Of a stretch of DNA of 64,000 nt, positions 1-10,049 are shown in pieces. How positions within the stretch are numbered: position 1 is the first letter of the stretch; the number at the start of each line of letters is the position of its first letter. The stretch is taken from contig JAGTTD010000010.1 of assembly GCA_018398585.1 (NCBI GenBank), positions 6,837,501 through 6,901,500 on the forward strand, in the 5' to 3' direction. The translations under genes were made by a program, and so were the position numbers. The notes beneath the pieces are model-generated. The model was not told the origin of the DNA, ran no database searches, and worked only from the letters and a program-made list of their open reading frames with translations. The DNA is from Simmondsia chinensis (taxonomy: Eukaryota; Streptophyta; Magnoliopsida; Caryophyllales; Simmondsiaceae).

Positions 1-411
1 ACCCGTGACTGATCATAAACTGATCAAACCTTTTATACCACTGTCTTGGCAATTGCCTCAAACCATACAAAGATCTTTTGAATAAACAAACATGATCTTC
101 CTTACCCTCAACAATGAAGCCTTCAAGCTGATGCATGTAAATACTGTCCTCTAACTCACCATGCAAAAATGCAGTTTTCACATCTAACTGCTCAAGTTCT
201 AAATCATGCAGCTACTAAATCAAGTATCACTTGTATGGAACAATGTCTAACAACAGGTGAGAAAATATCATGAAAATCAACATCTTGTACGTGACTGTAG
301 CCTTTAGCTACTAACCGAGCCTTGTACCTTGCATCTTCCACTCCAGGAATGCCTTCTTTTCGTTGGAAGACTTATTTGCACCAAACGACTCTTTTTTCTG
401 TTTGAGGCTTG
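1..411 (-). pseudogene. Ty1/copia reverse transcriptase fragment (downstream part of the split copia element)
   Basis: On the minus strand this reads as copia reverse transcriptase with frame breaks. Around 1-60 it gives a stretch resembling WYKRFDQFMISHG, and near 330-350 one resembling GIPGVEDARYKA. It is the downstream part of the copia element whose gag and integrase lie at 6020-8530, separated from them by the gypsy insertion 417-6019. The copia 3' LTR must lie left of the window. Stops and frameshifts make it non-functional. Confidence 0.75.
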
Positions 412-416
412 ACTCG

Positions 417-940
417 TGTCACGTTCCTAATTCTGGACTTAAACTCGAAGATCAAAAGAGATCAATGAATTTAGAAATTGTAAAAGAATTGAGAAATTAA
501 GATGAGGAAAAGAAGAATTTAGATGAGAAAGAAAGATAGAATTGACACGGGTTAAGAGAGGTTTTTCATTATATTTGATTGGATGATCAATACAAGTATG
601 AGCTTCCCTATTTATAACTACTTACAAATATTCAAAATAATAGGCGGGAAATAACCATTTCCTCTAAATGAGGGGAGGGGAGGAGCAGAGTTAGTTACAA
701 GGTTTTTTAGAGAATTCTAGATTATTCTACTACAATTTGATAATACCTAGCGTGTCCCTTTGTTTGAATTACCCAATATATCCTAATTTCTATCGGGTGC
801 CAATACAAGCAAAGTGTCGGACCTAGACATAATCGCTAACGGACCATGTCAATGTCAGGACAAGGCGCTAGCGCATACCCGGCTGGACCAAGACAGTGTC
901 ATGACAAGCCTCTGGAGCGAACCGGTGCGGACCTGTGACA
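417..940 (-). repeat. 3' LTR of the chromovirus gypsy element
   Basis: About 524 bp direct repeat of 5500-6019, beginning TGTCAC and ending TGTGACA on the plus strand. Shared blocks include the ATCAATGAATTTAGAAATTG region near 465 and the TATCGGGTGCCAATACAAGC region near 790. Substitutions and small indels relative to the partner LTR indicate an old insertion. Confidence 0.9.
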
Positions 941-1017
941 TTGCCTCCCCCATGGAGCGATCCTTGTCCTCAAGGATTAAAGTAAGGGAAGTATTTACGA
1001 ATAAAGGTCCAATCTTC

Positions 1018-2260
1018 CTAAGTCTCATCTGCTAGGCTCTTCCAACGGATCAACACTTGAGCAGCCTTCTTCTTGTCCCTTGTTACTATGCGATGCTGGA
1101 GTACTTCTTGAGGTGCTACTTCAGGGTCCCCTTCTAAGTCACAATGTGGAAGCTCGTTGCCCAAACTTCCTTTTGAGCCTGGATACATGAAAGACTGGAT
1201 GCATATGGGTTCCCTCTGGTAAGTTCAGCTTTTTCACAACCGCTCCAATCTTGGCTAAGACTGGATATGGGCCATAATAGCGTGCTGCTAGCTTCAAATT
1301 CTTCCTTAGAGCCAAGGAAGTTTGACGGTAAGGCTGTAGCTTGAGGTAGATTAAGTCCCCTACTTCAAATGTGCGCTCAGTCCTCTTTAAGTCTGTCATT
1401 TGCTTATAGCGGTGTTGGGCTACCTTCAGGTTCTCTTTGAGAATGTTGATCATATTGCCTCGTTCTGAGACAAAGTCCTCTACATCAGAAGAGGTGGAGT
1501 AGCATGGCACATCCCAAGCTAGGAGGCATGGCTCATAACCATATAAGGCCTTGAACGGTGAGGTCTTCAATGAGGAGTGATAATTGGTGTTGTACCTAAA
1601 TTCCGCTAAAGGCATCTAGTGGGCCCATAGCTTGGGCTTGAGGAGAGCCATGGCACGGAGGTAATTCTGCAGGCACTGATTCACTCTTTCCGTTTGCCCA
1701 TTTGATTGTGGGTGATAAGAGCTACTCATGTGTAGGTCCACTCCTACAAGGCGCATGAGTTCTTTCCAGAACAAGCTCAAGAAGGAAGAGTCCCTATTTG
1801 AGACTATGTCCTTTGGCAGTCCATGCAAACGGTATATGTGGTCCAAGAAGAGCTAGGCCACTCTTACTGCTGTATAGGGATGTGCCAAGGTTAGGAAATG
1901 TGCATACTTGGGGAATCGATCTACCACAACAAGGATCACGTCTTTCCCTTGAGACCTTGGGAGGCCTTCAATGAAATCCAGGCTGATGCTAGCCTAGGCC
2001 TATTCCGGCATAGACAAAGGCTGAAGTAAGCCTGGGTAGGGCACATGCTCCCCCTTAGTGTGTTGACATACGTCACAGCTGTGCACCCAATCTTGAACGC
2101 TGCCTTTGAGCCTTGGCCAGTTGAACATGCTCTTGATTCTCATCAAGGTGCCAGTCATCCCTGAGTGTCCCCCACTGGAGAATCATGAAGGGCGTGCAAG
2201 ACTTTGTCTCTCACCGCTGCGCCTGCACCCCCATAGATGCACCCTTTGTACCGGATGATT
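1018..2260 (-). pseudogene. Gypsy integrase with C-terminal chromodomain, broken
   Basis: Minus-strand integrase. The core carries SSSYHPQSNGQTERVNQCL (about 1690-1745) and the C-terminal part carries PLAEFRYNTNYHSS and HPVFHVSRLKRKFG. After a frame interruption a chromodomain-like stretch (VLIRWKSLADE) follows at about 1018-1080. In-frame TAG stops lie at 1616-1618 and 1018-1020, both where the family normally has a tryptophan. The chromodomain places the element among the chromoviruses; I could not assign the clade. Confidence 0.8.
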
Positions 2261-2266
2261 CCTTGC

Positions 2267-3786
2267 TCATGAGAAACGAAGGTTGCCCCTTGGGATCATG
2301 AGAAACGAAGGTTCCCTGGTCCGGTCCTTCACTGCGCCTTGATAAGGCATTTGCGGTTCGGTTCTCTGCACCCTTGTGGTATTGGATACTGTAGCTGAGC
2401 CCCATAAGCTTGGAGACCCCTTTTTGTTGTAGCGTGGTGCTGATGCGCTAGTCCAGGAGTGGCGTAAGCTAGAATGGTCAATCTTGATGATGAAGTGAGC
2501 ATCTAACAGGTAATGCCTCCATTTTTGGACGGCCATGATCACGGCCATGAGCTCCTTCTCATACACGGACAGGCCCAAGTGGCGTGGGCTGAGTGCCTGG
2601 CTGAGATAAGCTAAAGGCTTGCCTCCTTGTGTCAATACGGCCCCAATTCCCATATCACAAGAGTCAATCTCTAGAACAAATGGTTCGCTGAAGTTGGGCA
2701 GGGCTAGCATGGGTGCTGTGATCATAGCTGTCTTTAGTGACTCAAATGTAACTTGAGCGCCATCGTTCCATAGGAAGGCCCCCTTCTTTAGGGGACTAGT
2801 TAAGGGTTTGCTCACGGTACCGTACCCCTTGATGAACTTTCTATAGTATCCCGTGAGGCCTAGGAACCCACGGAGGCTTTTGACACCGGTTGGCACAGGC
2901 CAATCTCTCATGGCCTCTATCTTGGCTGCATCAGTGGCCACACCTTCTTGTGAAATGATATGCCCCAAGTACTCCACATGACGTACAGCTTATGGGCACA
3001 GAATGTGTCCAGGACCAGTGTCAAGTGTTTTAAGTGTGCCCGCATCTCAGGGCTATATATCAAGGTATCATCAAAGAATACCAAAACGAACTTCCTTAGA
3101 AATGGGGAAAAAACCTCATTCATTAAGGCTTGGAATGTGGCTGGGGCATTGGTGAGCCCAAAGGGCATGACACGAAACTCATAATGCCCCTGGTGTGTAC
3201 GGAAGGCTGTCTTGTGGCGATCCTCATTCCTGATCGGGATTTGATGATAACCGGCCTGGAGGTCTATTTTGGAGAAAACCGCTGTGCCTTGGAGCTCGTC
3301 CGAGATATCATCAATAACCGAAATGGGAAATTTATCCTTAACAGTGATCTGGTTGACCTGGCGGTAATCAACACAAAAGCGGTAGGTGCCATCCTTCTTT
3401 TTGACCAAGAGAACCGGTGAAGCAAACGGGCTCCGGCTGGGCTGAATGGTAGAGGTCTTGAGCATCTCCTCTACTTGCTTTTCAATCTCATCTTTTTGAT
3501 TTTGAGGATACCGATAGGGCCTAATGTTAACCGGTTTGGCCCCTGGCAGCGTAGGGATGCCATGATCATGGGTGCGAGGCGGGGGCAACCCTTTTGGGAT
3601 GTCAAACACATCCTCATAGTGGCGCAACAAGTGCGCTGTGTCTGGATGCGACTCAGCCTCAGATTCTTCTACTCCGGTGGCCATAAAGAGATGGCCTAAT
3701 ACACAGCTTGCTTGCTTCTTCAAGAATCGGGTTATGCCACGCTCAGATATGGAGTGCAAGGTTGCTTGCTCAGCCATGCCTTGCAA
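2267..3786 (-). pseudogene. Gypsy reverse transcriptase and RNase H
   Basis: Two overlapping minus-strand frames (2917-3786 and 2267-2977). The first has RT motifs VKKKDGTYRFCVDYR, FSKIDLQAGYHQI, MPFGLTNAPATFQALMN and a catalytic LVFFDDTLIYS (FFDD instead of the usual YXDD). The second begins EYLGHIISQEGV and contains RNase H motifs (FVLEIDSCDMGIGAVL, LSVYEKELMAV). The frame change between them at about 2950 is a frameshift. Confidence 0.85.
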
Positions 3787-4188
3787 CTAAATAGCTTTGC
3801 CTTCCTTGAAGCAAGAGAAATGAAGGATTGTGAAGTCAATGGTTACAGGGCCATAATGTTGTAACCAATCAACTTCCAAAACCATTTCTCTACCACGTAG
3901 CTTAAGCACACGTAGGTCATCAATGAAAGTGGTGCCTTGGACCTTCCACCTGACGCCCGTGCACTTTTGGTAGCTCATTAGGCTCTCATCGTTATCTACG
4001 GTGACAGTCATCACCAATGTTGGCACTATCACCAGCCTTAGCTCAAGGACCACGGCTGCATCCAAGAAGCTATTAGTACTCCCACTACCAATGAGGACCG
4101 TAACAGCCCGTTTCTTAATGGATCCTCTTAGGCGCATGGTGTTGTGAATAATGCGCCCTGAGAGAGCATTAAGGGAGATCTCCATCAC
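3787..4188 (-). pseudogene. Gypsy aspartic protease region, active-site residue lost
   Basis: Minus-strand protease-like domain with VTVLIGSGSTNSFLD. The family catalytic triplet is Asp-Ser/Thr-Gly; here the expected Asp is Gly, so the enzyme would be dead even if translated. It is followed by MTVTVDNDESL and EVDWLQHYGPVTIDF, characteristic of the gypsy protease-to-RT linker. It lies between the gag and RT frames in normal order. Confidence 0.75.
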
Positions 4189-4209
4189 TCTTGTTTTCTC
4201 TTCTTCCTC

Positions 4210-5430
4210 TTAAACCTCTTCCTCTTGTTCTTCTTCCACTTCTTCTTGCCCCTCTATGCTTTGGAGTTGCTTGGGCTTGCAAACGTGCCCAGGGAAATAA
4301 CGCTCCCTGCTCTTGTAACACTGACTGGGCTCGCGCCTTGGTGCGCTGGAGCCAGAGGAAGCTACTGGGCCTGACTTTGCCCCATCGGACCTTGTCACGA
4401 ACCAGTAGGAGTGCGCTGGGCCCTGGGAGGACACAGACGGTCTCGTTCGTGCATTGGACAATGTCTTGACACTGGAACCAGGTCTAGCGATAGCCAGTCC
4501 GGACCCTCTAGTGCCAGGTATCTCAGTGATAGATATGTCTTGAAGCTTGGCTTACTCAAACGCCAAACTCAAGTCATTAGGGCGTGCTGCTTTGACTGAG
4601 GCTCTAAGTACGGGCTTGAGGCCGCTGATAAAGCTGGAGATGAAGTAGGCCTCCGTTAAAGTTGGATGATAAATCAACATCCAGCTCTTAAGTTCTTCAA
4701 AGCGTATAATGTAGTCCTCCACTGTGCCGTATTGGACAATTTTGCTAAATTCTTCCACAATGTCATGAAGAGATCGATCGCCAAACCTCTTACAAAGCTC
4801 ATCAATGAAAAATTGCCAAGTGATCATCGAAGTTTTGAGCTCTAGAGCTTGATACCAAGCGTCTCCGTGCTTTGGTAAGTGGTCAGAAGCAAACTCCACC
4901 CATTCCTCAGTTGGCACTTGATACCAACGAAAGTATTTGAGCAGCCTCCTGATCCAGCCCCTGGGATTGGATCCATCAAAGCGAGGAGGATCAAGCTTGG
5001 CGGTGTGATGCGAACTCCAAGTGCGGTTACTGCCATTGAACCCACTGTTCTCACCATCTTCAGCTATCTGTGAGGGAACACGGTCATTTCTGAGCTCCGG
5101 TTGAGGTGGAGGTGGAGGAATCAAGCCATTTCCCCCCATACGAACGTAATTTCCAGAACCTCCAGCATTGGTGTTGGTGGTGGCGGCCGGTATTTCTACC
5201 TCCAGTCGCTTCTCTTGATTGTTTGTAAACCTCCTCATGGTGGCGTTTAGCATCTCCAATGTGGGCCTTAGATTCTCAGCGATTTGCGCTTGAGAATCTA
5301 CGGATGTCTTGAGCTCATTGCTAACTTTGACTTGATTTTCAGAGATTTTCTCCAATCTCTCCAAGCTCTTTTCTACCGACTCAGTTCTCTGTTGAACATG
5401 AGAATCAGCCGTTTCCTCAGATGAAGACAT
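4210..5430 (-). pseudogene. Gypsy gag with degraded zinc knuckle
   Basis: Minus-strand gag starting at 5430 (MSSSEETADSH). It has an N-terminal predicted coiled-coil (ESVEKSLERLEKISENQ), then the retrotransposon gag domain (LDPPRFDGSNPRGWIRRL, FIDELCKRFGD, YIIRFEELKSW). The 292-residue frame ends at 4552. A second frame (4210-4461) holds a CCHC-like remnant (CYKSRERYFPGHVC) followed by an acidic tail. A frameshift separates the two. Confidence 0.8.
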
Positions 5431-5499
5431 TGTTACAGCGGATCATGTACTTCTAGTAATGGCCAGTTTTGTGATCGAAAGATGGCTTTGATACCACCT

Positions 5500-6019
5500 T
5501 GTCGCATTCCTGATTCGTGACTTAAACACGAAGTCAAAAGAGATCAATGAATTTAGAAATTGTAAAAGAATTGAGAAATTAAGATGAGGGAAAGAAGAAT
5601 GTAGATGAGAAAGAAAGATAGAGTTGAGACGGGTTAAGAGAGGCTTTTCATTATATTTGATTGGATGATCAATACCAGTATGAGCTTCCTTATTTATAAC
5701 TACTTACAAATATTAAAAATAAAAGGCGGGAAATAACCATTTCCTCTAAATGTCGGGAAGGGGAGGAGTGGAGTTAGTTACAAGCTTTTCTAGAGAATTC
5801 TAGATTATTCTATTACAATTTGACAATACCTAGCTTGTCCCTTTGTTTGAATTAATACCCAATATATCCTAATTTCTATCGGGTGCCAATACAAGCAAAG
5901 TGCTGGACCTAGACATAATTGCTAACGGACCATGACAATGTTAGGACAAGGCACTGGCGCGTACCCGGGCCGAACCAAGATATGTCATGACAAGCCTCTA
6001 GAGCAGCGGACCCGTGACA
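5500..6019 (-). repeat. 5' LTR of the chromovirus gypsy element
   Basis: About 520 bp direct repeat of 417-940. The primer-binding site follows directly on the internal side (5484-5496). A TATTTATA at about 5690-5697 is a candidate TATA box for minus-strand transcription. Confidence 0.9.
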
Positions 6020-6452
6020 ACTAACTTCCAAGTCTGGTGTTCTTCTACAAAGACTCCATCTCTTCATGCATGGCCATAAGCCACTTATCTGAATCAGAGC
6101 TCGATACAATCTCTGAATATGAAGACGGTTCACTGTCTTCCACTGTTTCAACTGTAGTAAGGGCATAGACTATCATCTCCTCATACCCATATTTTTATGG
6201 CGGCCTAATCTATCTTCTCTGCCTACCACCTGCAATTGTATGCTGCTTGACCTACTGAGCTGTTTCTGTTTCATCAATCTCATCAGAACATGTATTGGAG
6301 GTGCCTGCATACTCTCAAACTGAACTACCTACTGCTGATTTGAATTTTCTGACTGTCATCAGGCTTCTGCGCCTGCACTGATTCACAAACTAAGGAGGGC
6401 GTGTGTGGCGGATGTAGTAGAGCAGACTCAACGAATGTAACATATCTACTAA

Positions 6453-7630
6453 TCAGAAATTTATAAGATTTTGAAAATGATATCCCTTCCCACCATTCTT
6501 TGCCCTAGGCTCTAGCTTTCCATCATTAATATAAGCATAGGCAGGACAATCAAATATCTTCAAATAAGAATAATCAGCAGGAGAACCAAACCATACCTCT
6601 TTTGGAATCTTCAACTGAAGCGATGAATGAGGAGATCGATTTACTAGATAACAAGCCATGTTAACTACCTCTACCTACCATTCTCCCCCTAATCCTGCAT
6701 TTTAAAGCATACACCGAGCCTTCTCCAGTAACGTCCTATTCATTCTTTTTGCCACTCCATTCTGGTGAGGTCGACCTGTACAAGTCCTGTGTCTGACAAT
6801 GCCTTGGTTCTCACAGAATTTGAGGAAATTACCCTCAACAAACGCAAGACCATTTTCTGTCCTCAACCTCTTTATTTGCTTTCCTGTCTGTTTTTCAAGC
6901 AGTGTCTTCCACTTCTTGAAGACGTCAAAAACTTTGTTCTTCTTCTTAAGAAAATAGACCCAAACCTTACGTGAATAATCATCAATGAACGTTAGTAAGT
7001 ACCAAGAACCTCTTTTGGAAGCGACTCTGGAAGGTCTCACAAATCTAAATGTATATAGTCCAACGTTCCTTTGGTCTGATGCACTGCCTGCTTGAAGTTG
7101 ACTCTCTTCTGCTTCCCATATACACAGTGCTCACAGAAATCCATCAATTCAGTTGAATGACCACATAACATACCCCACTTACTCAACTCTGACAGCCCCT
7201 TATCACTCATATGACCCAATCTCATGTGCCACATCTTAGTGATCTCTGTATCTGTCATAGACGATGTAGAAATAGCCACTGACCCTGTCACGGTAAAACG
7301 TACAAGCTCATACAAGGTTCCTACCCTTCTACCCTTCATCACAATCAATGCACCTTTACTGACCCTTATAGCTCCACCTTCAGCTGTGTACTTGTACCCA
7401 TTGGACTCAAGGATACCTAGAGAGATAAGGTTCTTTTTCAAGTCTGGAACGTGACTCACATCGCTAAGTGTCCTGATAGTACTATCAAACATCTTCATAC
7501 GAACTGTTCCAATACCCATCACCTTACAAGCGGTGTCATTGCCCATAAAGACTACTCCACCCTGAATTGACTTATAAGTGGCAAACCAGTCTTTGTTAGA
7601 ACAAACATGGTAAGAACAACCCGAATCCAT
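6453..7630 (-). pseudogene. Copia protease / GAG-pre-integrase / integrase
   Basis: The minus-strand frame 7037-7630 opens with the protease active-site motif MDSGCSYHVC and runs into the HHCC zinc region (MWHMRLGHMS, FCEHCVYGKQKR). Frame 6702-7040 holds the integrase core (WYLLTFIDDYSRKVWVYFLK, GIVRHRTCTGRPHQNGV). Frame 6453-6659 holds its end (YLVNRSPHSSLQLKIPKEVW). Frameshifts separate the three pieces. They correspond to consecutive parts of one copia polyprotein. Confidence 0.85.
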
Positions 7631-7745
7631 GATCTACTTATCTTCGGACCTGGCTGTGACTCAGTTACTAGTAGGACATCAGCATCTCCCTCATCTTCAA
7701 CTAAACTGGCCTCAGCGGACTTATGGTCATCATGTTATCATCTTT

Positions 7746-8500
7746 CTACTTATTCTTAAGCCTATAACAGTTTTTTTTTATGTGCCCCTTATTGTGACAG
7801 AAGTTACACGATAGGTTCTTATGTCTAGATTTAGACCTAGACTTCTTGCCACCTTCAGACCCTTTAGTCTCAGTCCTACCTCTCACAAACAACCCATTAC
7901 CAGAGTTATTCACAGAGTCAGACAATTCTCTATCAACTCTCTCTTTACTTACTAGATTTCTTTTAACTTCATCAACAGTGAGAGTTGGCTTACCACCATA
8001 TGTCATGGTTTCTACAAAGCCTTTGTAAGAATTAGAGAGTGAACATAACAATATCATGGTCTGATCTTCGTCTTTAGGGGTGTCAACCAATTCTTTTAAT
8101 TCTTGAATTATAGAATTAAATTCACTAAGATGGTTTTTAAGCGATGTACCTTCCGTCATACAAAACATGAATAAACGGTGCTTTACTATGAGTTTATTGG
8201 AGACCAATTTGTGGCAAAACATCTCTTGCAACTTTTCCCACAACTCCTTGGAGGTTTTCATCTCCAAGACTTTTGTCAGTACATCATCTGCTAAACACAT
8301 CTGTATTGCCGTGAGAGCCTTATCATCCAATTCTTCCTACTGAGCCTCTGTCATGTTATCCGGTTTCTTCTCTTTTCCATCTAGTGCTTTCTTCAAGCCA
8401 TTCGAGGTTAGGAGTCCTTTAACACGGACTTGCTATAAACTGAAGCTTCCTTGACCTCCGAACTTCTCTACATCAGATTTGATTGCCGATGTTATTGTAC
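7746..8500 (-). pseudogene. Copia gag (UBN2-type) with CCHC knuckle
   Basis: Minus-strand frame with LWEKLQEMFCHKLVSNK and HLSEFNSIIQELKELVD, typical of copia gag. A zinc knuckle CNFCHNKGHIKKNC with intact Cys/His spacing lies near 7770-7812. Sequence homologous to the gag N-terminus extends upstream to about 8500 but is interrupted by TAG codons at 8337-8339 and 8434-8436. The open part is 194 codons. Confidence 0.85.
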
Positions 8501-8532
8501 CAACTCCAACAACAAGGGCTCTGATGCCAATT

Positions 8533-8731
8533 TGTGCGAAAGTGCGGAAATCCAAAGTACTGAATTCGATTCAAATACTATGACAATCAAGAAGTAAAAT
8601 AGACTAAAGAGAATCAAACTCAAGAACACAGAAATTTACATAGAAACCCCTCTACAATCGAAAGGGGAGAAAACCACGGGTGAAGATTGGATCTTTTATT
8701 ATTGAATCGAAAAAGAAGAATTACAATCACT

Positions 8732-8769
<38 letters not shown>

Positions 8770-9032
8770 TTTGGTGCGGCGCCGCAAGGGGAAATCTCTC
8801 AAAAAGAATTTGGATACTTTTTTTGACATAACCCTACGTCTCTATTTATACCCCGTGAAAACACGGCTTCCGATTGATCGGAGATCGGGACCCCGATTGA
8901 TCGGTGAGCTCTCTGCAGGCGGGATCGATTTACGTAACATTCCCGATCGATCGGGCTCTTCTGCCGATTGATCGGGTGGACTCTTGGCTTGTCTCCACTT
9001 AGAATTTAGGAATTTGAGGCATAAATCTAACA
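8533..9032 (-). repeat. 5' LTR of the copia element, with a palindromic repeat cluster
   Basis: About 500 bp, TGTTAG at its minus-strand start and ending in ...CGCACA directly before the primer-binding site. A TATA box (TATAAATA on the minus strand) lies at about 8844-8851. Just upstream of it are four copies of a near-palindromic 12-mer CCGATYGATCGG at 8870-8881, 8893-8904, 8942-8955 and 8964-8975. A (TC)n tract lies at about 8730-8765. The 3' LTR is outside the window, so identity cannot be judged. Confidence 0.75.
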
Positions 9033-10040
9033 CTTTCAATCATTTATCACTTCCCAACTCTAAATAAGAGCGATATCAGTGCTTCCTGTGCTTTTTTTTT
9101 TAAATTGAGAAACTTTGCAGCGATAATTTGGAGATCAACAAATTTGACGTCCAAGCGGAACTCAGTGAAAGCCTAGCTAATCCTACCCAGTTCATTATGC
9201 TTTTGAAATGCGTAGGGGAGAGAGAAGAGATGAGTGAGATAGTGATTTTGTGCATTTTTTTATTTGATCGTACAAATTTGTTACTTATTTTGTTAAATTT
9301 TGGGCTGATTATTAGAATTTAGGATATAAATTTGAAGGACTTTGGAATTCATTTTTTTTAGTAGGTTTTGAAAAAGAATTTTGAGGAGGAAGAGTAGGTC
9401 AGTAGAATTTTGTCACTTCTTTTTCAAAATTCTTTTTTTTTTTATTTAATTTGCCTAAATTTTTTTTGTAAACTTTTTCTAAAATTTTTTTATTTTATTC
9501 AATATGATTTTTTTTTTAAAAAAAAAGAAGAGAGAAGGGAAAAAAGAAAACCATCTAAGTTATTTACCTTTTTTTGTGATTTGTTTTAAAAAAAATTTTT
9601 TTGAATTTGCGAAGTTTTTTATTTTTGGTTGCAAATCTCCTTTTTTTTTGGGAAAATTTTTTCAATTCGATTTTTTTTTTCCAAATTTTCTTTTTTTTTT
9701 TTTTAAATTTTTGTCAATTTTATTTCTTTTAAAAAAAAATTTGAATTTTCTTTTCCTGGAAAATTTTTTTCAATTTGAATTTTCTTTTGTTAAAATTTTT
9801 TTGTAGAAATGTTTTTTTTGAGATGCAAAGATCGGCCACAATCTAAAGAAAAAGGACTAAAATTACGTAAAATAAGTGAGCTTTATGTTACCAAAATTTT
9901 TTTTTGAATTAGTTTGGAAAAAAAAGAGGAAAATAATTTTTTTTGGTGATGATATTTTTTGAAACCTTTATTGATAGAGTAAAAATTAAGGTACTATCAA
10001 TTTTGAAAGATAGAAAAATACCCCCTTTTTTTAATTTTCC
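9033..10040. other. AT-rich stretch without recognised genes
   Basis: Dominated by poly-T and poly-A runs, especially 9420-9830 and 9890-9960. Open frames here encode only Phe/Lys-rich low-complexity peptides and are not credible genes. No transposon ends were identified. Confidence 0.6.
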
Positions 10041-10049
10041 ACGTATCCT

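Larger units (their letters stand above)
417..6019 (-). mobile_element. Ty3/gypsy chromovirus-type LTR retrotransposon (nested in copia)
   Basis: Full-length but decayed element on the minus strand. The 5' LTR (5500-6019) and 3' LTR (417-940) are direct repeats of about 520 bp with TG...CA ends. A primer-binding site at 5484-5496 (TGGTATCAAAGCC on the minus strand) resembles the initiator-tRNA-Met type. A purine tract (GGGGGAGGCAA) abuts the 3' LTR at 941-955. Coding order is gag, protease, RT, RNase H, integrase, chromodomain. It sits inside copia coding sequence. The flanking 5-mers ACTCG (412-416) and ACTAA (6020-6024) match only partly, so the target duplication is diverged. Several stops and one lost protease aspartate show it is inactive. 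Confidence 0.88.
6020..9032 (-). mobile_element. Ty1/copia LTR retrotransposon, 5' portion (rest at 1-411)
   Basis: Minus-strand copia element of the TNT1-like type. It comprises a 5' LTR (8533-9032), a primer-binding site at 8517-8529 (TGGCATCAGAGCC on the minus strand), gag (about 7746-8500), protease and GAG-pre-integrase (7037-7630), and integrase (about 6453-7040). At 6020 it is cut by the gypsy element. Reading continues at 411, where RT resumes. Gag holds two amber codons (8434-8436 and 8337-8339) and the integrase is split by frameshifts. Confidence 0.88.

Noticed and set aside
9504..9806. 100-codon open frame rich in Phe and Lys
   Set aside because: A by-product of poly-T/poly-A sequence, with no domain or conserved composition.
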